Shown here: positions 17,581 to 26,964 of the stretch, one piece after another | Position numbering within the stretch: position 1 is the stretch's first letter | Layout of the letters: each line of letters opens with the position of its first letter | NCBI RefSeq assembly: GCF_018131075.1 | Contig: NZ_JAFCLS010000049.1 | Span: 1-64,000 of the forward strand | Source: Bradyrhizobium sp. JYMT SZCCT0428 | GTDB lineage: Bacteria; Pseudomonadota; Alphaproteobacteria; Rhizobiales; Xanthobacteraceae | Length of the DNA stretch: 64,000 nucleotides | Reading direction: 5' to 3' | Position numbers and translations under genes: made by a program | The notes under the pieces: generated by a model | The model's input: the letters and a program-made list of their open reading frames with translations, nothing else | Told to the model about the DNA's origin: nothing | The model's database searches: none

Positions 17581-18948
17581 TCACCTCCTCCCGACGCGCA
17601 GCGACTCGTTCCCAGTCGCGTCGACCCGGCCTGTCCCTGACGGGATACTTGAATGGCTTAGGCTTCGGGGGGAAGCGTCAGGCCGGTCTTGGTATCGCAA
17701 GGTGACCTCGACTGCGTCACCCGGCTCCAGCTCGGTATCTTCGCTTGCGATGATCCGTTCCTGGCCCTTGTCGCCTTTTCTAATGATCGCAATGTCCGTT
17801 TTGTTACCGCTACCGCGTGCGAGTTGCGATCGAACCATCGTAGTGTACAGAAGCTTCTCTCCGACGCTCTGCAACTTCTCGCGAATTTGGTTAAGCTTTA
17901 CGCTGGTCTCCTGCAGCTCACGGAGCAGATCGAGCCTGCGCTGGTCGTCAAGCTTTGCCAGCCTTCTGGTGAGCTCCTCCTGTTGCTTCCTGGCCTGCAG
18001 CAGCTGCGCAGTGGTCTGCAGCTTCCGGGTTGACGATAGCAACACCGCGCGACGGGCATCCGTAACGCGAGGACTGGTCAAGGAACCCCTGGCGAAGAGA
18101 TCGGACGCCTTCTGCAGTTCTTCGAGGTCTGACTGAAGCCCCTCCTCCTCCTTCTTCTGCTGTTCCGAGAGCACGCGGATCTCATCGTCTCCCCGCCGGA
18201 CGCCGCTTTGAATGAATGTTTTTTCCTGCTGAAAGTCACTCTGCTTCGTTTTCAAATATTCCGTTTCTGCATTGACTATTTCCGAGATCGCCGACCGGGC
18301 AATGGGCACGTCCGTCAGAATGCCTGGATTGAGCTGCGTCGCCTCTCCAAGCTCGTTCTTGATGCGCCACATACGCGCCTGTTCTTTGGCAAGTTCTGTC
18401 CAAAGCGATCCGTACTCGCTTCTCAAATCCGCCGACTCGAGATACGGATTGTTCATTCTGATACGCATGATGTCGTAGCCGCCTGCCACAGCAACGAGCT
18501 GGCGCGCGGTGATGGACGGACGATAAGGGTACTCGCCCGGCTTCGACACGTCCCCATTTACGTATATCGGCCTGTATTCCGCGACCGTCGTAGTGACTTG
18601 ATCCGCGTCTATCACGATGACGGCCTCGCGCTGTCGAAACACCTTGCTCGCCAGTGCGGCACCAATCTTGTCCCGGGCCTGCGGCAAGGGCAGGCCGGCT
18701 ACTGGGAGCATTCCGACCAGTGGTAACGAAATATTCCCGTCCATTTGGACGGCACCACGATGCCGCAGCTCCGGCAGGCCCGCCACCGAGACCTCCAGCA
18801 CGTCTCCGATGCTAACCCGATACTCGGCCTTTGCTTGAGGAACGAAAATCGTGAGGCCAACGGCCACCAGGCCCCATTTGATGCTGCGGCCCAGGGTGCT
18901 GCCGAAGACATCGACATGGAAATCATTGCACAGTCCGGCATTCGGCAT
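17581..18948 (-). CDS. Polysaccharide export protein, ExoF-like (Wza-type domains)
   Basis: 455 residues; AGGGAA 7 bases before ATG. A signal-peptide helix (WGLVAVGLTIFVPQAKA) ends at about residue 41. Then comes the polysaccharide export domain (YRVSIGDVLEVSVAGLPELR, GNISLPLVGMLPVAGL), a SLBB-like domain (YRPIYVNGDVSKPGEYPYRP, QLVAVAGGYD) and a long coiled coil at about 185-385 typical of ExoF/OtnA proteins. The C-terminal part (IIRKGDKGQERIIASEDTEL, EPGDAVEV) is a second SLBB-like unit. It is expected in the periplasm or outer membrane, guiding the polymer out. It is divergent from the sugar-transferase gene across a 323-bp promoter region. Confidence 0.85.
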   Translation of the reverse strand: MPNAGLCNDFHVDVFGSTLGRSIKWGLVAVGLTIFVPQAKAEYRVSIGDVLEVSVAGLPELRHRGAVQMDGNISLPLVGMLPVAGLPLPQARDKIGAALASKVFRQREAVIVIDADQVTTTVAEYRPIYVNGDVSKPGEYPYRPSITARQLVAVAGGYDIMRIRMNNPYLESADLRSEYGSLWTELAKEQARMWRIKNELGEATQLNPGILTDVPIARSAISEIVNAETEYLKTKQSDFQQEKTFIQSGVRRGDDEIRVLSEQQKKEEEGLQSDLEELQKASDLFARGSLTSPRVTDARRAVLLSSTRKLQTTAQLLQARKQQEELTRRLAKLDDQRRLDLLRELQETSVKLNQIREKLQSVGEKLLYTTMVRSQLARGSGNKTDIAIIRKGDKGQERIIASEDTELEPGDAVEVTLRYQDRPDASPRSLSHSSIPSGTGRVDATGNESLRVGRR

Positions 18949-19271
18949 GTTAGCAATTCCCTGATTGGACGTGGTCCGTGAAGTTCTTCAAATCTCCTGA
19001 TGGAAGCCAGCGCGCGCCGGCATCGCTATCGTCCGAGCGACCGTCCAGAGAAGCGATTTTGCCGTTCTTGCTCCCTCATTCGCGCTGGGCCGCTCAGTGT
19101 CTCCTTCTGTTCGATTGATCAGTGCTGAGCATCGCGGAGCGGATTTCTTCCCGCCAATTTTAATCCCGCGTTGCCGCAGCTCAATCGACCATCGTGGTTA
19201 CCCCTCCCTACCCATTTATTGCCAGTTCGGACCGGCGGCTCCGATGCTACTGATTTGGCCAGGGGGACGGA
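18949..19271. other. Divergent promoter region of the exopolysaccharide cluster
   Basis: 323 bp between the divergent ExoF-like and sugar-transferase genes. No gene. It should contain both promoters; a C-rich element (TTACCCCTCCCTACCC, 19199-19214) lies 60 bp ahead of the sugar-transferase start. Confidence 0.4.
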
Positions 19272-20786
19272 ATGGCTGGGTGGCAGAGTGCGATGAGTTA
19301 CGCCTCCTTTACCAATTTGCCGGCCTCTACGCCTTCGGCCGGCGTCGGCAGGACACTCCCGGCACGCGTCGGCAAGAACCGACTGGCTGCCCTATTGGCA
19401 TTGGCAGCAAGCACCGAATTCCTGCTCATAACTGTAGCGGCCTATTTCGCCGCCATCCTTTATCATCGACTTATCCTGGGGCAGGTCCTGGTCTCGCCGG
19501 ACCCCGCCAAGTACATTCAGGAATCCCTTCTGATTGCTACGTTGGAGCTGCTCGTTTCCATAGCGCTCGGGCAATACTCCCGGATCCTGACGCAGCCCCG
19601 CCACATGTTCCTGTGGAGTGGCGCCAGCAGCGTCTTCCTCGCATTCTCCTTCTTCCTCTCGACGATATTCGTTCTGAAAATCTCCGAAGAGTACTCACGC
19701 GCCACTGTGATCGCCCAGGCCGCGAGTGTCCTCCTCGCGGTACTTGGCACACGGGCAGTATGGTTCTCGCTGCTGCAGCCGGCCATTGCAGCGGGACTGA
19801 TCGACGCCAGGCGCATCGTACTAATTGGAGACCAGGCTCACTGCCTGCGGTTCTCCGTTCGAGCGATGGGCACCGGGATTCGCACCATCCACTCGTTCGA
19901 CTTTCCGACAGCTCGCACCGACGCCTCCGTACCGACGCTTCCAGGCGCGGCCCAAGCACTGCTTGATGCGCGCCAGCTTGTCGCAAACTGCCGGCCCCTC
20001 CGAGTAGATGACATCGTGATTTTGCCTTCGGAAGCGGACGTTCCGTCGGCTCTCGCGCTTGCCAGCGCCCTGTCAGACCTCCCGGTTGACGTTCACGTCC
20101 TTCCTGTTGGATCCATCGACCTCATGGCCGTGTCGCGGATCACCCAGTTTGGCGACATGGTGACGATGCGGATCTTCCAGTGTCCCCTCGATCCTTTCCA
20201 CCGGGCCACAAAGCGAGCTTTCGACGTCGCCGCTGCAATCGCCGGGCTGATTATGGTTAGCCCCCTCTTTGTCATCGTTGCCCTCGCAATCAAGCTCGAT
20301 TCCCGTGGGCCGGTGTTCTTTCGCCAGACACGGCACGGCTACAACAACGAGCCGATTCGCGTGCTGAAGTTCAGATCGATGGCCGTGATGGAGGATGGCG
20401 ACAGCTTCAGCCCTGTCACCAGACACGATCCACGGGTGACCCGTCTGGGACGCCTCATGCGCCAAACCAATGTCGATGAACTTCCACAGTTGTTCAATGT
20501 CCTGATCGGCGACATGTCGCTCGTCGGCCCGCGCCCACACGCAACCTCGCAGAACGAAGTGTTCTCTGAGCTGATTTCGTCATTTTCCCGCCGCCACAAC
20601 GTCAAGCCTGGCATTACAGGTTGGGCTCAAGTCAACGGGTACCGTGGCGAGACTGATACCCTCGAGAAAATGCAGCGTCGTGTGGAGCACGATCTCTACT
20701 ACATCGACAACTGGTCACTCCTTCTCGATCTCAAAATCCTGGTCATGACCTTCTTTTCCAGAAAGGTGTATTGGAATGCCTATTAA
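19272..20786 (+). CDS. Undecaprenyl-phosphate glucose phosphotransferase
   Basis: 504 residues. The N-terminal half has four to five hydrophobic segments (LLALAASTEFLLITVAAYFA and following) and a CoA-binding-like region. The C-terminal bacterial sugar transferase domain (about 310-504) has KRAFDVAAAIAGLIMVSPLF, the conserved KFRSM, DELPQLFNVLIGDMSLVGPR and the end motif ITGWAQVNGYRG. This is the WcaJ/PssY/ExoY type that transfers hexose-1-phosphate from UDP-glucose or UDP-galactose onto undecaprenyl phosphate. It is the first committed step of repeat-unit assembly at the inner membrane. It heads the operon of wzz- and wzx-type genes. Confidence 0.92.
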   Translation: MAGWQSAMSYASFTNLPASTPSAGVGRTLPARVGKNRLAALLALAASTEFLLITVAAYFAAILYHRLILGQVLVSPDPAKYIQESLLIATLELLVSIALGQYSRILTQPRHMFLWSGASSVFLAFSFFLSTIFVLKISEEYSRATVIAQAASVLLAVLGTRAVWFSLLQPAIAAGLIDARRIVLIGDQAHCLRFSVRAMGTGIRTIHSFDFPTARTDASVPTLPGAAQALLDARQLVANCRPLRVDDIVILPSEADVPSALALASALSDLPVDVHVLPVGSIDLMAVSRITQFGDMVTMRIFQCPLDPFHRATKRAFDVAAAIAGLIMVSPLFVIVALAIKLDSRGPVFFRQTRHGYNNEPIRVLKFRSMAVMEDGDSFSPVTRHDPRVTRLGRLMRQTNVDELPQLFNVLIGDMSLVGPRPHATSQNEVFSELISSFSRRHNVKPGITGWAQVNGYRGETDTLEKMQRRVEHDLYYIDNWSLLLDLKILVMTFFSRKVYWNAY

Positions 20787-20923
20787 CGCGGCTACCCCTG
20801 CAGCATCTTCTGCGAGCCGACTTTTGTTTGGTAGATCGCACGGCGATAAGACCGAGATATCCGTCGTGTTCCATTTGCGCCTGATGCCCAGCGCCCCGGT
20901 AGTGTAACCGCCAGTACAGGTTC

Positions 20924-22075
20924 GTGAAAATGCTGCAGATTTATAGAACGGAAAGCTCGGTAAAGCAGGACGATATGCCGCCTGAATCTCGGTCGCCTTT
21001 CGAGTTTCTGGCAGAAGGGGTGGCTTTCATACGGCGACACCTGTCGATCCTGGTCCTAACCTTTTTGGCAACGCTTTTCATCGCGCTACTCTACCTCATC
21101 GTTGCAGTACCAACGTTCACCGCAAACGTGAGACTCATCATAAACTCGAAAGCTGCACCCGGAGACACTGCGTCCGTGTCAACGATCACGGACAGTCAGA
21201 TCGCGATCATAGAGTCTGAGGGGCTCGCTCGCGTCGTGATCCAAAAACTCGGTTTGGCAAACGATCCTGAATTTATCGGGCAAGGCTTCGCGCAGCGCAT
21301 GAAAAGGTCGGTCTCTCGGCTGCTCGGCTGGAGGAAGCCAGAAACGGAATACAGCTTGATGCGCCAGGCTACGGATTCGTTCGCCCGCAAGCTTTCGGCG
21401 AAGCGCGTCGGCTTGACATACATTATCGAGCTTTCCTACGAATCCGACGACCCCGAGCGCGCGGCGAAGATCCTGAACACTGTCGCCGAAACGTACATCG
21501 TGAGTCAGATGGACGCAAAATACAAATCGGCTTTGCAAAATGAGAGGTGGATCAAGGATCGGACCAGCGACTTGAGCAGCCAGGTGTCAGCTGCCAAGAA
21601 GGCACTAACGGATAAGAGGAACGAGATCGCGGATTCCGCAGATGACGCAGGCAAACCATCGCAATCGATGGCGAGCATGCAAGGAGAGCTACGCGAACTG
21701 GAAGCCAAAGCGGAAGCCGCCGTAAGGACCTATGATAATTTTCTCCGTGTGCAGCGGTATATGGAAGCCGCGCAGCAGCAACCACCCTCATCTACGTTCG
21801 AGGCGTACCAGCTCACCGATGTGTCGCGTCCCTTGACGGCCAGTGCGCCGAAAGCCGGAATCGTGCTCGGGATATCGACCGTTGCAGGGTTGCTTCTTGG
21901 CATCGCCATCGGAATGCTGCGAGATCTATCAGATCGAGCGGCCGCACCGGAGGGCTGGACTGGAGGACGCGCAGTTGTCCCAATGGGCAAAGCCAGCGCC
22001 TCTAAATCCCAGTTGGACGGCTCGTCCGAGCTCGAAAGACATCGCGAGTACAAAGAGCCGAGTTTGGGCAGTTAG
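20924..22075 (+). CDS. Wzz/ExoP-type polysaccharide copolymerase without kinase domain
   Basis: 383 residues as drawn. ATG 20930 and ATG 20975 are alternatives, the latter with AGGA 4 bases upstream. Two transmembrane helices, about 43-65 (LSILVLTFLATLFIALLYLI) and 310-333 (GIVLGISTVAGLLLGIAIGM), bracket a periplasmic domain with coiled coil (SSQVSAAKKALTDKRNEIAD). This is the Wzz/GumC/ExoP layout that sets polymer length with the Wzy polymerase. The cytoplasmic tyrosine-kinase domain of full ExoP is absent; only about 45 residues follow the last helix. It lies between the sugar-transferase and flippase genes. Confidence 0.87.
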   Translation: MKMLQIYRTESSVKQDDMPPESRSPFEFLAEGVAFIRRHLSILVLTFLATLFIALLYLIVAVPTFTANVRLIINSKAAPGDTASVSTITDSQIAIIESEGLARVVIQKLGLANDPEFIGQGFAQRMKRSVSRLLGWRKPETEYSLMRQATDSFARKLSAKRVGLTYIIELSYESDDPERAAKILNTVAETYIVSQMDAKYKSALQNERWIKDRTSDLSSQVSAAKKALTDKRNEIADSADDAGKPSQSMASMQGELRELEAKAEAAVRTYDNFLRVQRYMEAAQQQPPSSTFEAYQLTDVSRPLTASAPKAGIVLGISTVAGLLLGIAIGMLRDLSDRAAAPEGWTGGRAVVPMGKASASKSQLDGSSELERHREYKEPSLGS

Positions 22076-22155
22076 GCGCACGAAGGGGTTAGGATCGTGC
22101 GCAGGGCGCAGTCTCTGGTTAATCCCCCTCACCACATGGGTCCACAGCGGCAGTA

Positions 22156-23676
22156 TTGGTGTCTCTTGATAAAGCCCACCGAAAGGTCCGCACTCGATCC
22201 GTCAATCGTCAAGGCGTTAGGATTGGAATAGCAAGGATGCTAGCCGCGTTTCTTTCCCAAGACCGCGTTCGCGCGGTCTTCCGTGAAGGCCAGCTCGGCA
22301 CCTATCTGGCCGTTCTGGCAGCTGGATCCAGCGCCCGCGTGTTTGGGCTGGCCTCGCAGTTCATCGTGCTGATCATCCTTAACCGCATACTGTCCAAAGA
22401 CAGTTTTGGCGACATGATGATCGCCTTTGGCTTCTATCGAGTTATCGGCATGGCATTCGGGATCGGCGCCTCGCTGGTGCTGATTTATCACGTGTCGCGG
22501 CATCCCAACGACAGAACCGCGGAAATCAGACTGCATCGCTATTCGGCTTTCTTCAGCGCCACGGCTGCCGCCCTCGTCGCACTCGCAGGCTTTGCTCTCG
22601 CCGGACCGATCGCGCATGCACTCGCCAAGCCGGGGCTGGAGGCTTGGTTCCGCGAACTCGCGCCATTTGGAATTTTCACCGTACTGCTGGTGACGTCGAC
22701 CGGCGCACTCGAAGGGCGGTCGCGCATCACGGAATCGATCTTTCTCGGAGAAGCCGCTCCCAACGCGGTGCGGATGGTGCTGCTGCCCGCCGTGGCGCTG
22801 TCGGGCCTGCCGAACGCATACGTTGCCCACGCCATGACTCTTTCAGTCTTCCTTCCATGGTTGTGGTCCGCTCGGTCGTTGTGTGACCGCTCGGTCGGAG
22901 GATGGCGGCCCTGGACCTTCTGGGACCTGAGCTACTGCGGCAAGTTCGTTGCCGCAACGCTCTTCGCCAATCAATTGGGCGCCGTCGACATTCTGGTCGC
23001 CGGCATGTTGTTCCCATCGGAAGTTGTAGCGGATTACGCGGTCGCCGCGCGGATCGCAGCCCTTTACTCGTTCTTTCAGATCGTGCTGCTCAAGCGCTTT
23101 GCGCCGCGCGCTGCGCAGATAATCCAGACGAAGGACCTCGCCGCGCTGCGCCAGGAGTACGTATTCTGCCGCAAGCTGATGGTCGGCTGCAGCGCGCTCA
23201 ACATCGCAGGCATATTATGCATCGGCCCCTTCCTGCTACCGCTATTCGGCAATTACACCAGCGCAGGGTCGTTCCTGGTGTGGCTGGCGATCCATTCTTT
23301 CATGCATTCGTTCTTTGCAACTTCGGACCGACTGCTGCTCATCGCTGGCCAGGCGAACGTCTCGCTCAGAACCACCGCCTCGACCTTCGGTGCGTTGGTC
23401 ACCGCGCCGTTCGTGATAGCGCCGTTACTCGGTCCAACGGCGATTCCGATCACGATGGCGCTCGCGTGTGCTCTGCTCTATCCGCTCGCGGCGCGCGTAA
23501 AAACGCTGTTCGATGTCAGGACATTCGAGCCGCGCGACTTGCTGGTGATCGGCGCCGGGATCACCGTCCTTGTTTCATACGCGATTACCGGTGCTGTGAT
23601 GTGGGGTATTGCGAGCGTGACCGGCCTTTCCGCCATCGCCCTTTATTACTGCCTGTCGGCCATTCGGCGGACCTGA
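22156..23676 (+). CDS. Wzx-type oligosaccharide flippase
   Basis: 506 residues from TTG 22156. ATG 22237 (MLAAFLSQDR) is an alternative that would still leave the first helix intact. About 12-14 hydrophobic helices are spread along the chain, starting SSARVFGLASQFIVLIILNR, in the pattern of the MATE-like polysaccharide transporter superfamily. It should move the undecaprenyl-linked repeat unit across the inner membrane. The intergenic region ahead of it holds the 11-mer shared with the LuxR promoter region (22081-22091). It lies downstream of the Wzz-like gene; the next functional gene is convergent. Confidence 0.88.
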   Translation: MVSLDKAHRKVRTRSVNRQGVRIGIARMLAAFLSQDRVRAVFREGQLGTYLAVLAAGSSARVFGLASQFIVLIILNRILSKDSFGDMMIAFGFYRVIGMAFGIGASLVLIYHVSRHPNDRTAEIRLHRYSAFFSATAAALVALAGFALAGPIAHALAKPGLEAWFRELAPFGIFTVLLVTSTGALEGRSRITESIFLGEAAPNAVRMVLLPAVALSGLPNAYVAHAMTLSVFLPWLWSARSLCDRSVGGWRPWTFWDLSYCGKFVAATLFANQLGAVDILVAGMLFPSEVVADYAVAARIAALYSFFQIVLLKRFAPRAAQIIQTKDLAALRQEYVFCRKLMVGCSALNIAGILCIGPFLLPLFGNYTSAGSFLVWLAIHSFMHSFFATSDRLLLIAGQANVSLRTTASTFGALVTAPFVIAPLLGPTAIPITMALACALLYPLAARVKTLFDVRTFEPRDLLVIGAGITVLVSYAITGAVMWGIASVTGLSAIALYYCLSAIRRT

Positions 23677-23689
23677 GCATGATGCTCCA

Positions 23690-24245
23690 TCCCGCGTCGA
23701 ATCCAGGCGGGTGCGCGAGCCAGCGCCGAGATACAATGATCGGGTGTCCGCCGGGCGACCTGTTGCCAATCGCGGCCTCTCAAGAAGCGCCCATGTTCCA
23801 TCGGGCCGAGCGTGCCGCGGCGCCGGCCGCCCACGACACGCAGCCCGATATGCCCCGGCGATCGGTGTTCGAGCCTCGCCACCACCGCCGCGACCTGCTG
23901 CTCAGCCTGAACGATACAGCGATGAACCGGATGTTGTGAATGCGACCGCCGCGACAGCGTTCATATGGCCCGTTTGCTGTCATCATGGTGTAGGCAGGAC
24001 AGGCGCGCTTGAGATTGTGCACGGTCCTGACGACCGGAATCCCGGCGCCGCGCAGGGTCGGCAATATCGAAGGCGAGCCTGCAGGAGCTTGCCTTGCGCC
24101 GGTTAGCTCCGGCCGAATTCAAGCTCCTACCTATGGCGTGAGAAAATCTTTCGGCACGACCTGCCATCCGGCGCCGTCGAAAGACCGCTCCGGCCCTGCC
24201 CGGTGGGCAGAAGTATTTGTTGATCGACAGAAGGCAGTGTGAGGA
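23690..24245 (-). pseudogene. Ruined GT4 glycosyltransferase
   Basis: Minus-strand pieces of a GT4 enzyme. Near 24240-24130: LLSINKYFCPPGRAGAVF, matching the KVLxxNKFFxPxGGAE start seen in the intact gene at 31766, then a frame change to GWQVVPKDFLTP and a stop. After an apparent deletion, 24066-23950 reads LRGAGIPVVRTVHNLKRACP, AYTMMT and CRGGRIHN, equivalent to SRGIPVVLTLHDFKLVCP and CRDG-type text in the intact relative. Beyond that the frame is lost. The whole acceptor/nucleotide-binding C-terminal domain is missing. It sits where a polysaccharide locus would be expected to carry a glycosyltransferase. Confidence 0.65.
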
Positions 24246-24268
24246 GTGCCTCACGCCCTCTCTCCAAC

Positions 24269-25561
24269 CTATTTGGCGCTGGCCTGAAGACGCAGCCCGA
24301 AGATTGACACCACAGTCATAAACCACACGCCGTTGCCGTTGCTGAACAGCACGGATTCGAAGCCGCACAGGTAGAGCCCGAACAGCCAGGTCTGGATGAA
24401 CATCAAGGTGAGCGCCGGATCGGCGCGACCCGGAGGAGTGCGCACGTGGTCGATGAAAGGCCGGACGAATGCCCAACCGAGCGTCAGCACCAGGCCCACG
24501 AGCCCGGTCATCACCGCGATGTTGAGATAGCCATTGTGTGCATCGCTAGCGCGGTAACCCCACGGTCCGCGCCAAGTCCAGCTGTTCACCAGCTCGCTCG
24601 TTCCCCAAAAGGCCTGAAATCCGAAACCGGCGATTGGGTGCTGGGCGATATGATCGAGCGTGAACTGCCAGATATCGACTCGGCCCGTGAAGGTCGGGTC
24701 CGGCATCAGTTCCTCGACCAACGTGTTCACAGCGGCAAACTGGACCGATCCGATAGTAAGGACGCCGATGACCGCCGGGACGCCGATCAGGACGATCAGC
24801 TTCGCGGCGGTACTGCGGAGCCACACAAATACGACGCTGAAGGCCAACGCAAACGGCAACAGCATGATCGGCGACTTCGCCTCCGTGAAGATGAGGAAAA
24901 ACGTTGCCAGCGCGACGATCAGCGATCCAAGCGCGCCGCTCAGCCTACGAAAGATGTAAATGCCGAAAAAGATGAGGATTGCCATCCCGGCCCCCGCCCC
25001 GTTCTTGTGGTCGAAACAGCCGCGCCAGTTCCCGGCGAGCTGCGGTTCGGCAAGGTCGGTGACTTGATGGATCGAGACGTGCGGCGCAAATATTACTCCG
25101 GCATAACACAAAGCCAGGATGAACAGAGCGCCGACCGCCAGCAGTCGCGCAAAGTGGATGCGATCTTCCGGCAGAAGAACAAACATGCCGGCCTGGAACA
25201 TCACGAAACTCGCCAGCACCAATCGACGCGCAGCGAGATCAGGGTGAAGTGAGAGGGCGGCGGAGCAAGCGAACCACAGAAAAATAGCAACGAGGATGGG
25301 CGTCACTAATCGCGCAAGAGCGCGCAAACGGTGGGTGAGCGCAAACGCGCCCAGGGCGCCCGTCAACACTATCGCAATGATTTGCCCCGTGACGTTTGCG
25401 TTGGTTGAAAGTTCGAGCGCGCTCGCATCCGACTGGTCGGGAAACGGGCTCGCGGTCAACCAGACCTGCAAAAATAAAGCTAGGAACAGCGTGCTGCGAA
25501 TGAGACGGTCGCTTCCGGCGAACGGCCGGACGAGAGAATGCCGGCTCGCTGGCAGCGCCAT
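24269..25561 (-). CDS. O-antigen ligase/polymerase-family membrane protein (Wzy/ExoQ-like)
   Basis: 430 residues from ATG 25561, which lies two bases after the stop of the upstream glycosyltransferase (TGA-CG-ATG); a longer frame to 25669 would overlap that gene. About 10-12 transmembrane helices and one large periplasmic loop containing FTGRVDIWQFTLDHIAQHPI, AGFGFQAFW and SDAHNGYLNIAV, the Wzy_C/O-antigen ligase signature. GNWRGCFDHKNGAGAGM is also typical of ExoQ-like proteins. It should polymerise flipped repeat units in the periplasm. It is translationally coupled to the GT2 gene. Confidence 0.87.
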   Translation of the reverse strand: MALPASRHSLVRPFAGSDRLIRSTLFLALFLQVWLTASPFPDQSDASALELSTNANVTGQIIAIVLTGALGAFALTHRLRALARLVTPILVAIFLWFACSAALSLHPDLAARRLVLASFVMFQAGMFVLLPEDRIHFARLLAVGALFILALCYAGVIFAPHVSIHQVTDLAEPQLAGNWRGCFDHKNGAGAGMAILIFFGIYIFRRLSGALGSLIVALATFFLIFTEAKSPIMLLPFALAFSVVFVWLRSTAAKLIVLIGVPAVIGVLTIGSVQFAAVNTLVEELMPDPTFTGRVDIWQFTLDHIAQHPIAGFGFQAFWGTSELVNSWTWRGPWGYRASDAHNGYLNIAVMTGLVGLVLTLGWAFVRPFIDHVRTPPGRADPALTLMFIQTWLFGLYLCGFESVLFSNGNGVWFMTVVSIFGLRLQASAK

Positions 25562-25563
25562 CG

Positions 25564-26664
25564 TCACGATTTGGCCTCCTCGGGGGCGCGCGCGTGCATA
25601 TTCGATTTCCCGCCGGGTATCTGGCAGCCCTGGTGCGCCGTCCCATCGCGCTCGTGACGACGGTCCCACATGACAGTGCTTTCAATCCAGCTGGCCGGGG
25701 AACGACGCGGCCGCAACAAACCAGGCAAAAAGCAAAGAGCCATGGCGTTCCACGCCGCGACTGAGTAGAGGCCGAGCCGAACCGATCGCCAGCGCAGCGA
25801 CATGCCGGCGAAGGGAAACAGGAATATCCCGCCGGCAGCAAACGCCGAAAGCCAGCCCGGCATTGCCAGCATTGTGAGCACCGTGACCCACCAGCCGGTC
25901 ACGAGCAGGCATATCTTCCACTGGCGGTCGTTCCGCAAGACGAACCAGAAATGTCGGCGACCCACAGCCGCTCTGACCAGCTCGCCTGGCGCCCAGGAGA
26001 ACCGGCTGCGGACACGACGAAGCAACAGACGATAGGCACTCCCGGTGTGAGGCTCATGATAGGCGATCGGGCGGTCTATCTTGGCAAGCGCCCAGCCCGC
26101 GGAATGCAGCCGGGCACCCAGATCAAATTCCTCAAAGCCGTGGAGGTTACGGTCGGTCAGATAGCCGATCGACTCGATCGCCGTTCGACGATAGAGCGCG
26201 CTGCCGTCCAGCCGTGTGACACGGCCGGGGTGGCGGGCAGGATTATGGCGCTTGCGTCGCTGTTCATATTCCTCGTTCACCAAGCTGGGCTCGGTGAGCA
26301 CGCCGCCGACACCGGCGAAGTTCCGATTTCGGCTCAGGGTGTCGATGGCGGCGGCCAGGAAACCGGAATGCACCTGCATATCGCCATCCATCAGCAGCAG
26401 ATAGCGGCCGCGGCTGTACTGAAAACCGAGTTGCGCGCCCGACCCGCAGGATCGATCTTCGCTCCGGTTCAGCCGAACGATGAGGATCGGGTATCGGCGC
26501 GCAATCTCGACGGTACGATCACTCGAACCGCCATCGGCTAGGATTACCTCTCCGTCGCTTTCTTCGAGCGCGCCGAGCGCGCTTTCGATTGCCGCCGCGA
26601 TATGACGTTCTTCGTTCAGCGCCTTGATGATGATGCTGACAGTCGGTCGTGTTTCCGTGGACAC
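25564..26664 (-). CDS. GT2-family glycosyltransferase
   Basis: 366 residues from GTG 26664 (AAGGA 7 bases upstream); the open frame extends back to 26826 without homology. GT-A fold: SIIIKALNEERHIAAAIESA, EVILADGGSSDRTVEIARRY, LLLMDGDMQVHSGF (DGD metal site) and HGFEEFDLGARLHSAGW with the ED motif. One or two C-terminal hydrophobic segments (LVTGWWVTVLTMLAM, AFAAGGIFLFPFAGM) place it at the membrane. It probably adds a sugar to the lipid-linked repeat unit. It is followed at two bases by the polymerase gene. Confidence 0.88.
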   Translation of the reverse strand: MSTETRPTVSIIIKALNEERHIAAAIESALGALEESDGEVILADGGSSDRTVEIARRYPILIVRLNRSEDRSCGSGAQLGFQYSRGRYLLLMDGDMQVHSGFLAAAIDTLSRNRNFAGVGGVLTEPSLVNEEYEQRRKRHNPARHPGRVTRLDGSALYRRTAIESIGYLTDRNLHGFEEFDLGARLHSAGWALAKIDRPIAYHEPHTGSAYRLLLRRVRSRFSWAPGELVRAAVGRRHFWFVLRNDRQWKICLLVTGWWVTVLTMLAMPGWLSAFAAGGIFLFPFAGMSLRWRSVRLGLYSVAAWNAMALCFLPGLLRPRRSPASWIESTVMWDRRHERDGTAHQGCQIPGGKSNMHARAPEEAKS

Positions 26665-26964
26665 ATTCACTTCCTTAACGAACGTGGATTCCCGCCGCAC
26701 AGCCGCCGGCCCTCTCGTCCAAATCGACGAAAAACTCTTCCTCTTCGCCAAGCCTATAAGACGAGTGACTCCCGGGCAAAGGGCCAAAGGGGCATCGAGA
26801 ATGGTCAATCGAGTTACCGACGCCAACCCCGGCGCAGCCGTTCGAGCTAGCCCAAATGGATTTATGACCGGTCAAGCACTGCGCCTGCAGCCTGCCTCCC
26901 GTTGCTGCGGAGCCGATTACGCGCCAACTTTCTCAGTCTCTAACAGCAAATCCCCTCCCTGCCC
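26665..26964. other. Intergenic region between the cupin and GT2 genes
   Basis: 300 bp upstream of the GT2 start. An open frame continues in from the GT2 gene but carries no domain. It probably holds the GT2/polymerase promoter. Confidence 0.3.

Noticed and set aside
17504..18136. 210-codon Ser-rich plus-strand ORF opposite the ExoF-like gene
   Set aside because: Antisense shadow of the coiled-coil region of the export protein.
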